A stretch of 64,000 nt of DNA, from NCBI RefSeq assembly GCF_030719295.1, contig NZ_CP120997.1, forward strand, positions 1,798,001 through 1,862,000. Direction: 5' to 3'. Of the stretch, positions 44,706 to 51,887 are shown one piece after another. The notes beneath the pieces are model-generated. The model had not been told where the DNA came from, searched no databases, and saw only the letters and a list, made by a program, of their open reading frames with translations. How positions within the stretch are numbered: position 1 is the first letter of the stretch; each line of letters begins with the position of its first letter. Position numbers and translations under genes: made by a program. This stretch comes from Streptomyces sp. Mut1 (GTDB lineage Bacteria > Actinomycetota > Actinomycetes > Streptomycetales > Streptomycetaceae).

Positions 44706-45731
44706 TCAGATGCGCACCGCGCCGTAGATGCTGCCGATGGTGCTCATCGACTCGTAGCGGACGTACGCGCCGGGGTACGGGGCGTGCAGGACCTGTCCGT
44801 TGCCCGCGTAGAGGCCCACGTGCTCGTTGCCGTTGAAGAAGACCAGGTCGCCGGGCTTCAGCTGGCTGACCCCGATCCTGGTTCCCTGGTTGATCTGGGT
44901 GTAGGTGGTGCGGGTGATGTTGGCGCCGGCCTGCGCGTAGGCCCACATCGTCAGGCCCGAGCAGTCGAAGGAGTTGGGGCCGGTGGCCGTGGAGACGTAC
45001 GGCATGCCCAGCCGGGTGGCGGCGGCGTTGAGGGCGGCGGCGCCGAGACCGGAGGCGGGGGCCTCGTTGCCGAGCTCGACGCGGGTGCCGGCGTCACGGC
45101 TGGCGCGGGCCTCGTCCTCGCGGATCTTCTCGCGCTCGGCAGCGGTGAGGCTGTTGAGCAGCTGACGCGCTTCGGCGAGCTTCGCCTGCTGCTTCTTCTT
45201 CTTCTCGCCGAGCGTCTTGCGGACGTCCGAGAGGTCGCTGAGCTTGTCCTGGGCCTCCTTGCGCTGCTGCGCGAGGGCCCGCTGCTTCTCCTGGACCTTG
45301 GACAGCGCCTCGGTCTGCTTGGCCGTCAGCTGGTCGAGCGCGGAGGCCTGGTCGAGGAAGCTGTCCGGGTCGGAGGAGAGGAAGAGCTGCACGGAGGGGT
45401 CGATGCCTCCGGAGCGGTACTGCGCGGCGGCGAGGGAGCCGAGGCCGGAGCGGAGCGAGTTGAGCTCCTGCTGCCCGCGGGCCACCTTGTCCTGGAGCGC
45501 GCTGATCTGCTTCTCGAGCTTCTCCTGCTTCTCCTTGGCCCCGTTGTACTGCTCGGTGGCCGCCCCGGCCTCGTGGTAGAGCCTGTCGACCTTCGCCTTG
45601 ACCTCGCTCTTGGTCGGCTTGGGGTCGGCGTGGGCGGCCTGGGCGGACAGGGCCACGGCCGCTGCCGCGGTCGCGGTGAGCACGGTCACACGAGTGCGGC
45701 TCGGCTGCTTGGGACGACGGTGGGACGCCAC
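44706..45731 (-). CDS. secreted NlpC/P60 cell-wall hydrolase (paralogue 2)
   Basis: 341 aa. A signal peptide (about residues 10-36, ending near AHADP) is followed by a Lys/Gln-rich coiled coil (about 45-200). The C-terminal NlpC/P60 domain has Cys in FDCSGLTMWAY and His in EHVGLYAGN. Its SHRRPKQPSRTRVTVLTATA start is typical of Streptomyces RipA-like endopeptidases. GTG 45731 has AAGGAG nine bases upstream. A structured 135-base leader, probably a c-di-AMP riboswitch, precedes it, tying its expression to turgor or potassium signalling as with rpfA-type hydrolases. Confidence 0.9.
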   Translation of the reverse strand: MASHRRPKQPSRTRVTVLTATAAAAVALSAQAAHADPKPTKSEVKAKVDRLYHEAGAATEQYNGAKEKQEKLEKQISALQDKVARGQQELNSLRSGLGSLAAAQYRSGGIDPSVQLFLSSDPDSFLDQASALDQLTAKQTEALSKVQEKQRALAQQRKEAQDKLSDLSDVRKTLGEKKKKQQAKLAEARQLLNSLTAAEREKIREDEARASRDAGTRVELGNEAPASGLGAAALNAAATRLGMPYVSTATGPNSFDCSGLTMWAYAQAGANITRTTYTQINQGTRIGVSQLKPGDLVFFNGNEHVGLYAGNGQVLHAPYPGAYVRYESMSTIGSIYGAVRI

Positions 45732-45739
45732 GAAGGCGA

Positions 45740-45866
45740 GCTCCTTCTTCCTGAGCCGCCTACCGGGCCAAATGGGGGGAGGTGAATCCCCGGCTCCGTG
45801 CACGTCACGGACTCGGCGGTTCCTTCGCCGTCACCCCGGATGGGTGATCGACCGTGCGAAGGTTCG
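45740..45866 (-). ncRNA. candidate c-di-AMP (ydaO-type) riboswitch
   Basis: Minus-strand leader of NlpC/P60 paralogue 2. It reads GAACCGCCGAGTCCG, then CGGAGCCGGGGA, and near the 3' end GGCCCGGTAGGCGG, followed by the AAGGAG ribosome site. CCGCC pairs with GGCGG to close a P1-like helix, and a 5' stem CCTTCGC/GCGAAGG lies ahead. These resemble ydaO-yuaA elements before Streptomyces cell-wall hydrolases. The usual GGGGUGAAUC strand is not clear, so it may be a divergent form. Confidence 0.55.
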
Positions 45867-45873
45867 AGGCCTG

Positions 45874-45903
45874 ACCCTAGTGACCATCTTGTGATCAGTT
45901 CAA
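45874..45903 (-). promoter_or_regulatory. sigma-70-type promoter of NlpC/P60 paralogue 2
   Basis: On the minus strand TTGAAC (45898-45903), 18 bases, TAGGGT (45874-45879). Transcription would start near 45866, just before the structured leader. Confidence 0.65.
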
Positions 45904-46017
45904 ATCCTCACAGGCAAAATCTCGTCACACCCGGCACTTCTTTACCCACACCCCACCGGGTGTAGCGGTGACTTGACGGTCCGTTCCTTAACCTCCGGCA
46001 AGTCACCGCAAGGTGCG

Positions 46018-47382
46018 CTAAACCCGCGAAAGCCGCTTCAGGAGCAAGGCGGACGCAACGGGCCTGGCCCCCGCCTTCGCCACTCCGTCGGCCACCTCGC
46101 GGTCGGTGGAGACGACGACCACCGGCCGCCCGGACGGTTCCGCGCGCGCCAGTTGACGGATGAGCTCGTCGGCGGTGACACCCGGCTTGCTGAACAGCAC
46201 CCGCACCCCGCGCGGCGGCGCGAGCAGCACCGGAGCGGCCAGTTCGGCCCCGTCGAACACACAGGTCATCTCGGCGCCCGTGCGCGCCGCCAGCACCGAA
46301 AGGCCGCCGAGCAGCCGCAGCCGCTGCTTCTCCAGCGGCATCTGCGGATAGCCGGTCTTGGTGACGTTGTAGCCGTCCACGATCATATGGGCCTGCGGCA
46401 GCGCGAGGAGCTGGTCGAGCAGCGCCGGATCGGTCTCCGAAAGTGCCCTGGCCGCGATGTCCTTGGGCGACATCCGGCCCGGCTCGACCGCGTCCACACT
46501 GTCCGCCGGCCGCATCGACGAGGGCGGCAGCGCCAGTTCGCGCCGCAGCCCGCCGGCCGCTTCGAGCACCGTGTCCAGCAGCAGCCGCAGCCGCATGTCC
46601 TCGACCGAGCGCCCCTCGCGGGCGGCCCGGCGGCTCGCCTCGACGGACGCCTCGGCCTCCCCGAGCCTCGCCCGCAGCCGCCGGGTCTCGCTCTCGGCCG
46701 CGGAGACCTGGGCGGCCGCCTCGGCGCGTACGGCATCGGTCTCGGCCCTGCCCCGGCGCAGCGCGGCCTCGCCGCGCTTGACCTCGCTGAGCGCGCTGCG
46801 CAGCTTGCGCTGGAGGGAGTCGGCCTCCCTGCGGGCCGCCTCCAGCTCGGCGCGGAGCCGTTCCGTCTCGCTCCTGGTCTGGGCCCTGGCCAGGGCGAGT
46901 TCCTCACGCAGCCGTTCCAGCTCGCGCCTGGTCTCCTCGTCGGCCCGCTCGGCGTCGGCCCGCTGGACCTCCTCGCCCGCCGCGGCGACCAGCTTCACCC
47001 AGCCGTCGGGCCGCAGCACATAGGCGGCCGCCGCCACGTCCACCGGGTCGGCGGCGGCGGGCGGCGCCCCGGCCTCCAGGGCGCCCGTCAGCTCCGGCTG
47101 GGACTCCCGGAGCCGGTCGCCGATACGGCGTCGGAACACGGCGTCGCCCGCGACCGCGGCCGCCATCGCGTTCCCGGCGAACTTGGCGCGCCGGGACGGC
47201 GTGAAGCGGGCGTACTGTCTCAGCTGAGTGGGCAGTTCGGTCACGGTGAGACCGCCGAACGCGTCCGAGACCAGCGCGACGACCCGGCGCCGTACCCCTT
47301 CGGGCAGCGGGCGGTCGAGCGCCTCCACGGCGTCGTCGGCCCCTTCGGCCGACGCGGCGCCGCCCGCGGGCTGCTCCACCAT
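46018..47382 (-). CDS. NYN-domain (Rae1/YacP-like) protein with coiled coil
   Basis: 454 aa. The N-terminal helical domain (about residues 20-130) is followed by a long Arg/Glu-rich coiled coil (about 135-265). The C-terminal NYN/PIN-like nuclease domain (about 315-450) opens MIVDGYNVTKTGYP. Acidic residues follow in TCVFDGAEL and VVVVSTDREVADGV. In Bacillus, Rae1 of this family cleaves mRNA in the ribosomal A site; the actinobacterial version adds the coiled coil. It probably processes RNA. The start codon is at 47382, with a small zinc-ribbon gene 31 bases upstream on the same strand. Confidence 0.85.
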   Translation of the reverse strand: MVEQPAGGAASAEGADDAVEALDRPLPEGVRRRVVALVSDAFGGLTVTELPTQLRQYARFTPSRRAKFAGNAMAAAVAGDAVFRRRIGDRLRESQPELTGALEAGAPPAAADPVDVAAAAYVLRPDGWVKLVAAAGEEVQRADAERADEETRRELERLREELALARAQTRSETERLRAELEAARREADSLQRKLRSALSEVKRGEAALRRGRAETDAVRAEAAAQVSAAESETRRLRARLGEAEASVEASRRAAREGRSVEDMRLRLLLDTVLEAAGGLRRELALPPSSMRPADSVDAVEPGRMSPKDIAARALSETDPALLDQLLALPQAHMIVDGYNVTKTGYPQMPLEKQRLRLLGGLSVLAARTGAEMTCVFDGAELAAPVLLAPPRGVRVLFSKPGVTADELIRQLARAEPSGRPVVVVSTDREVADGVAKAGARPVASALLLKRLSRV

Positions 47383-47413
47383 CCGTCACCTCATGTGTCT
47401 CCGCACGGCCCCG

Positions 47414-47656
47414 TCAGGAGTCGGCACCCGGCCTGTCAACCAGCTCGATCTGGTCCACTGCGTTGCACCAACGACAGCGCACCGACTCGATGGTCTCACT
47501 GACCACCTCGCGTTCCTCGACGCTCGACTCCCCGGCCAGGTCGAGATGGACGTACTCGACGACCTTGGACGAGCGCGTCACGTCGAAGCGCGTGAGGTTT
47601 CCGCAGAGCGTGCAGCGCCAGCGGGTCGCGTCGGTCGGCTGGGGAACGGTCGTCAT
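47414..47656 (-). CDS. small zinc-ribbon protein
   Basis: 80 aa. Two CxxC pairs, CTLCGN (about residues 15-20) and CRWCNA (about 61-66), flank a central beta segment, a compact zinc ribbon. It is probably cytosolic. The ATG at 47656 follows GAGG; the open frame goes to 47740. It precedes the NYN-domain gene by 31 bases on the same strand, so the two are likely co-transcribed, and a nucleic-acid role is possible but unproven. Confidence 0.75.
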   Translation of the reverse strand: MTTVPQPTDATRWRCTLCGNLTRFDVTRSSKVVEYVHLDLAGESSVEEREVVSETIESVRCRWCNAVDQIELVDRPGADS

Positions 47657-47816
47657 CGGTGCGTCCTCTTTCGTCGAGCCGTGAGCTGCCGGACAAGGGT
47701 CTCGCGGTGCGCCGTCGAACTGCGGATGTCCACCTGTCACCCTACGGCCTCGGCGCTTCCCTCCGGCACGGCGAGGCGCTCTGTCCGGTTCGCTCCGCTT
47801 GCGTCATGCTCTGTTC

Positions 47817-48554
47817 ATGATCGATCGGCGGAGTGCGGCCGGCAGGCTCCTGCGCGCGGCCACTTCGGGCGGGCCGCCGGTGACGTACGCCCTCATCGCC
47901 CTGTGCTGCGCGGTGTTCGTCATCAGCCCGCTCTCCGGTTTCGTCCCGGTGAGCGGGGGCGCGGACGCCCTGCTCGCCGCCCAGGCGGGGTACTTCGAAC
48001 GGTGGGGCGTCATCCCGAGCGAACTGTGGGACGGCTCGGCACACGCCGTGCTGGCCCCGTTCACCGCGCTCTTCGTCCACGGCAGCTGGCTGCACCTGCT
48101 CGGCAACATGCTGTTCCTGTACGTGTTCGGCGCGATGGCCGAGGAGCGCATGGGCCACACGGAGTTCGCCCTCTTTTACCTCGGCTGCGGCTATCTCGCC
48201 CTGCTCGCCTACGCGGCGGCGCACGCCACGTCCGACCAGACGCTCGTCGGCGCGTCGGGGGCGATCTCGGCGGTGCTGGGGGCGTTCCTCTACCTCTTCC
48301 CCCGCGCCCGGGTCACCAGCCTCTTCCCGTTCCTGCTCTTCCTGCCGCTGCGCTTCCCCGCCTGGATGGTGCTGATCTTCTGGTTCGTCCTCCAGTGGCT
48401 GGCCGCCGAGGGCGCGGGGAGCGGCCCGGGGGTGGCCTACCTGGCCCATGTGGTCGGCTTCGCCACCGGGTTCCTCTACGCCTGGGGGCGGTACGGACGT
48501 GGGGCTAGAGTGAAGTCTCCAGCCACGGCCACCGAGGGAGAAAGCCAGCCGTGA
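47817..48554 (+). CDS. rhomboid-family intramembrane serine protease
   Basis: 245 aa, six or seven membrane helices. The family motif HGSWLHLLGNMLFLYVFG (about residues 88-105) is followed by nucleophile Ser147 in VGASGAISAV and catalytic His211 in LAHVVGFATGF. It cleaves membrane proteins within the bilayer; targets are unknown. ATG 47817 is my choice; TTG 47799 is an alternative. Its stop overlaps the GTG of the RAM-domain gene (GTGA), so the two proteins are translationally coupled. Confidence 0.9.
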   Translation: MIDRRSAAGRLLRAATSGGPPVTYALIALCCAVFVISPLSGFVPVSGGADALLAAQAGYFERWGVIPSELWDGSAHAVLAPFTALFVHGSWLHLLGNMLFLYVFGAMAEERMGHTEFALFYLGCGYLALLAYAAAHATSDQTLVGASGAISAVLGAFLYLFPRARVTSLFPFLLFLPLRFPAWMVLIFWFVLQWLAAEGAGSGPGVAYLAHVVGFATGFLYAWGRYGRGARVKSPATATEGESQP

Positions 48555-48832
48555 TCACCGCGATCGTGCTCATCAAAACCAGCGTGGACCGGATTCCCGA
48601 GATCGCCGAGGCCATCGCCGCGCTGGACAGCGTCAGCGAGGTCTTCTCGGTCACCGGTACCTACGACCTGATCGCCATGGTCCGGGTGTCCAAGCACGAC
48701 GATCTCGCCGAGGTCATCCCCGGCCGGATCAGCAAGATCCCCGGGGTCGAGGGAACCGACACCCACGTCGCCTTCCGTACGTACTCGCAGCACGACCTGG
48801 AGGCGGCCTTCTCCATCGGCCTGGACGCGTAG
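48551..48832 (+). CDS. stand-alone Lrp/AsnC ligand-binding (RAM) domain protein
   Basis: 93 aa comprising only the RAM effector domain: ITAIVLIKTSVDRIPEIAEA, then VFSVTGTYDLIAMVRV and the closing HVAFRTYSQHD. There is no DNA-binding helix-turn-helix, so it is not itself a repressor. Stand-alone RAM proteins bind amino acids or modulate partners, and this type recurs beside the actinobacterial qcr/cta genes. It is coupled to rhomboid by a 4-bp overlap, and a TAGAGT box near 48505 could give it its own message. A long terminator follows. Confidence 0.88.
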   Translation: MITAIVLIKTSVDRIPEIAEAIAALDSVSEVFSVTGTYDLIAMVRVSKHDDLAEVIPGRISKIPGVEGTDTHVAFRTYSQHDLEAAFSIGLDA

Positions 48833-48852
48833 GGACGTACGCGCACACGCGG

Positions 48853-48888
48853 CCGCGGCCGGGTACGGGGCTCCGTACCCGGCCGCGG
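48853..48888. terminator. long bidirectional hairpin terminator
   Basis: Perfect 16-bp stem (48853-48868 with 48873-48888), 4-nt loop, between the convergent RAM-domain and aminotransferase genes. Confidence 0.8.
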
Positions 48889-48905
48889 TCGCACGCGGAC
48901 CCGTG

Positions 48906-50321
48906 TCAGACCTGGGCCGCGCCCCGGTCCGGGACGCAACGGCCGTCCTCGGTGCGGTACTTCCAGCGGGCCCCGTCGCTCACCAGTTCCCGGACCGCCC
49001 GCAGGAACCGCTCGATGTGCTCGTCCGGCGTACCGGCGCCGAAGCTGACCCGGATGGCGTTGAGCGACCTCTCGCCCGGCTCGGCCTCCGGCGCCCCGCA
49101 CTCGCCGGCCTCACCCGGGTCGCTGCCGAGCAGGGTGCGCACGAGCGGGTGGGCGCAGAAGAGGCCGTCGCGCACCCCGATGCCGTACTCGGCGGACAGG
49201 GCGGCGGCGAAGTGGGAGCTGTTCCAGCCCTCCACCACGAACGAGATCACGCCGACCCGCGGGGCGTCGTCGCCGAACAGCGAGAGCACCTTGACCTCGG
49301 GGACCTCGGCGAGCCCGGCCAGCACCTCGCCGACGAGGTGCTGCTCACGGGCGACCAGCCGGTCGAAGCCGGCCTCGGTGAGCGCCTTGCAGGCGGAGGC
49401 GATGGAGTAGACGCCGATGACGTTGGGCGAACCGGCCTCGTGGCGGGCGGCGGTGGTGTGCCACTCGACGTCGACCCCGCCGTCCGCGCGCCGGGCGACC
49501 TTGCGGGAGGCGCCGCCGCCGGCGAGGTACGGCTCGGCGCCGCACAGCCAGTCGGAGCGGCCGGCCAGGACACCCGAGCCGAACGGCGCGTACAGCTTGT
49601 GCCCGGAGAAGGCGACCCAGTCCACGTCCAGTTCGGCGATGTCGAGGGGGTGGTGCGGGGCCAGCTGGGCGGCGTCCAGGACGATCCTCGCGCCGTGGGC
49701 GTGCGCGGCGGCGGCCAGTTCCCTGACCGGCCACAGCTCACCGGTGACGTTGGACGCGCCGGTCACGCAGACCAGCGCGGGACCAATGGGGCCTCCCCTG
49801 CTCGAACGAAGCTGAGAGCTCGGGGAAGGCTCACGGTCGGCGAGGGCGCGCTCCAGGGTGGCGACGGCCTGGGCGGGGGTGCGCGGGGCGTTCAGGTAGG
49901 TCACCCGGGCATCGCGCCAGGGCAGCAGCGAGGCGTGGTGCTCGGTCTCGAAGACGAAGACCTGGCAGTCGGCGGGCAGCGCGGCGGCCAGCAGGTTCAG
50001 CGAATCGGTGGTCGACCGGGTGAAGACCACCTGGTCCCCGGGGCGGCAGCCCAGGAACTCGGCCACCGTGGCGCGGCTGCCCTCGAAGAGATCCGTGGAC
50101 AGCTGCGAGAGGTAACCGGCCCCGCGGTGGACGCTGCCGTAGTACGGGGCGTACGCGGCCACGTCGTCCCACACCCGCTTCAGCGCCGGGGCGCTCGCGG
50201 CGTAGTCCAGCGCGGCGTACCCGACCTCTCCCCCGGTGACCAACGGGACGAGGACATCCTCACCCAGAACCGGCAGAGGCGCACAAAGGGACTGGTCGGC
50301 GGCAGCGGCGAAGACAGACAT
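48906..50321 (-). CDS. class V aminotransferase-fold PLP enzyme
   Basis: 471 aa. PLP-fold marks are YGSVHRGAGYLSQLSTDLFE (about residues 61-80), VVFTRSTTDSLN, the Asp of IVLDAAQLAPHH, and the Schiff-base Lys in FSGHKLYAPFGSG. It resembles cysteine desulfurase/isopenicillin-epimerase-like enzymes, but no SufS/IscS-type active-site Cys loop is obvious, so a lyase or epimerase role is as likely as desulfuration. An internal Ser-rich insert lies near residue 165-175. ATG 50321 follows a roughly 130-base leader with a short uORF, so expression may be attenuated. Confidence 0.8.
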   Translation of the reverse strand: MSVFAAAADQSLCAPLPVLGEDVLVPLVTGGEVGYAALDYAASAPALKRVWDDVAAYAPYYGSVHRGAGYLSQLSTDLFEGSRATVAEFLGCRPGDQVVFTRSTTDSLNLLAAALPADCQVFVFETEHHASLLPWRDARVTYLNAPRTPAQAVATLERALADREPSPSSQLRSSRGGPIGPALVCVTGASNVTGELWPVRELAAAAHAHGARIVLDAAQLAPHHPLDIAELDVDWVAFSGHKLYAPFGSGVLAGRSDWLCGAEPYLAGGGASRKVARRADGGVDVEWHTTAARHEAGSPNVIGVYSIASACKALTEAGFDRLVAREQHLVGEVLAGLAEVPEVKVLSLFGDDAPRVGVISFVVEGWNSSHFAAALSAEYGIGVRDGLFCAHPLVRTLLGSDPGEAGECGAPEAEPGERSLNAIRVSFGAGTPDEHIERFLRAVRELVSDGARWKYRTEDGRCVPDRGAAQV

Positions 50322-50420
50322 GACGAACTCCCGTTACAGGCAGGCGAATTCCGCGTGCCTGCGGGTACGCGGCAGCACGGAGTGGAGAGAAGAGGGGTAC
50401 GCGGAACAGGGCCGAGGGCC

Positions 50421-50441
50421 CTAACGCATTCGCTTGCTCAC
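50421..50441 (-). CDS. six-codon upstream ORF in the aminotransferase leader
   Basis: GTG AGC AAG CGA ATG CGT TAG encodes MSKRMR. It has an AGGGAG ribosome site six bases before the GTG, and a small hairpin (AGGGCC-CTC-GGCCCT, about 50406-50420) begins right at its stop codon. It lies inside the predicted 5' leader of the class V aminotransferase gene. This is the layout of a translation-coupled attenuator, but the codons do not name an amino acid, so the signal is unknown. Confidence 0.4.
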   Translation of the reverse strand: MSKRMR

Positions 50442-50464
50442 AAGAGGCTCCCTGAGGACCAAGG

Positions 50465-50494
50465 ACCCCACGGGCGGACGTCACGCGACGTCAA
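50465..50494 (-). promoter_or_regulatory. promoter of the class V aminotransferase gene
   Basis: On the minus strand TTGACG (50489-50494), 18 bases, TGGGGT (50465-50470). Two GACGTC palindromes (50477-50482, 50487-50492) lie in and beside the -35, a possible operator. Confidence 0.5.
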
Positions 50495-50650
50495 GGGGTC
50501 CGCGCTTGCCGCAGACCTCGCTGCCTACGGCCTGGTCTTCACCCGGGGCACCCCGCCACGGACGGAGGGTTGCCGGACAGCGGGCCGGGGCCGTAGTCGC
50601 TGTCACTCATGACCTGCGCAGCATCCTGCCATATGTACGGGAACGCGCAA

Positions 50651-50677
50651 GGCGCGGTCCAGAATCCGGACCGCGCC
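50651..50677 (-). terminator. hairpin terminator of trpD
   Basis: 10-bp perfect stem (50651-50660 with 50668-50677), 7-nt loop, 19 bases past the trpD stop. Confidence 0.65.
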
Positions 50678-50696
50678 CTGCCGCACACCCATGGGC

Positions 50697-51761
50697 TCAC
50701 GCGTTGCTGGCGACGACCCATCTCTCCAGCGCCCGCCCGGCCGCCCCCGAGTCGATGGACTCGGCGGCCTTCGCCATTCCGGCGCGGATCTGCTCGGTGA
50801 GCGTGCCCTCGCCCGGGTCCAGCGCGACCAGCGCGGCCGCCGAGTTGAGCAGGACGGCGTCCCGCACCGGGCCCGTCCCACCGGCCAGCAGCCGGCGGGC
50901 CACATCGGCGTTGTACGAGGCGTCGGCGCCGCGCAGCGCCTCCACCGGGACCAGTTCCAGGCCGACGTCGCGCGGGTCGAAGGACTCCTCGCGCACCGCG
51001 CCGTCCCGGGCCACCCACACCCGCGAGGTCGCGGTGGTGGTCAGCTCGTCCAGCCCGTCGTCCCCCCGGAAGACCAGGGCCGAGTTGCCGCGTTCGGCGA
51101 GGACACCGGCGACGATGGGGGCCATCCGCAGATCGGCGACCCCGATGGCCTGCGAGCGCACCCTGGCCGGATTGGTCAGCGGCCCGAGGATGTTGAAGGT
51201 GGTCGGCGCGCCCAGCTCCGCCCGCGCCTTGGCCGCGTGGCGCAGGGCCGGGTGGAACTTCACCGCGAAGCAGAAGGTGATGCCGGCCTCCTCGGCCACC
51301 TCCACCACCCGCCGCGGGGACAGCTCCAGGTTGACGCCGAGCTTCCCGAGGACGTCGGAGGAACCGCTGGCCGACGACGAGGCGCGGCTGCCGTGCTTGA
51401 CGACCTTGGCACCGGTCCCGGCCACGACGATCGCGGACATCGTGGAGATGTTGACGGTCTTGGCCATGTCGCCGCCGGTGCCGACGATGTCGACGGTCCG
51501 GCCGGGCACCTCGATGGTCGTGGCGTGCTGGTACATCGCGCGGACCAGGCCGGAGACCTCCGTGACCGTCTCGCCCTTGGCGCGCAGGGCCACCGCGAAA
51601 CCGGCGATCTGCACGTCGGTCGCCTCGCCGCTCATGATGCGGTCCATCGCCCACGCGGTGGCGTCGGCGCTCAGGTCCTCGCCGCGCAGCAGGGGGGTCA
51701 GCACGCCGGGCCAGGAAGGGGCCGCCACGCTGTCGCCGCCGTCCGGGGTCACAACGTTCAT
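50697..51761 (-). CDS. trpD: anthranilate phosphoribosyltransferase
   Basis: 354-aa enzyme that attaches PRPP to anthranilate in tryptophan synthesis. Motifs are [18 protein letters not shown] (PRPP loop, about residues 90-107), [15 protein letters not shown] (about 121-135), and [13 protein letters not shown]. The length is normal. ATG 51761 has an AGGAG upstream, and a TAGGGT -10 box lies about 45 bases before the start. It is isolated from other trp genes, next to the bc1 operon, as in M. tuberculosis (Rv2192c). No Trp leader peptide precedes it. Confidence 0.94.
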   Translation of the reverse strand: MNVVTPDGGDSVAAPSWPGVLTPLLRGEDLSADATAWAMDRIMSGEATDVQIAGFAVALRAKGETVTEVSGLVRAMYQHATTIEVPGRTVDIVGTGGDMAKTVNISTMSAIVVAGTGAKVVKHGSRASSSASGSSDVLGKLGVNLELSPRRVVEVAEEAGITFCFAVKFHPALRHAAKARAELGAPTTFNILGPLTNPARVRSQAIGVADLRMAPIVAGVLAERGNSALVFRGDDGLDELTTTATSRVWVARDGAVREESFDPRDVGLELVPVEALRGADASYNADVARRLLAGGTGPVRDAVLLNSAAALVALDPGEGTLTEQIRAGMAKAAESIDSGAAGRALERWVVASNA

Positions 51762-51806
51762 GGTCCGCTCCTGGGGGGTCCACAGCCGATAAAGGGGGTC
51801 GGGAAC

Positions 51807-51812
51807 ACCCTA
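51807..51812 (-). promoter_or_regulatory. -10 box of trpD
   Basis: TAGGGT on the minus strand, predicting a start near 51800 and a leader of about 40 bases. Confidence 0.5.
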
Positions 51813-51832
51813 TCGAGCCCCACGGACGGCAA

Positions 51833-51863
51833 AGAGCCCCGTCCAGCGAATGGACGGGGCTCT
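51833..51863 (-). terminator. hairpin terminator of the ctaE-qcrCAB operon
   Basis: 13-bp perfect stem (51833-51845 with 51851-51863), 5-nt loop, 24 bases past the qcrB stop. Confidence 0.8.
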
Positions 51864-51887
51864 CGCCGTGGCGATCAGAACGGGTGA

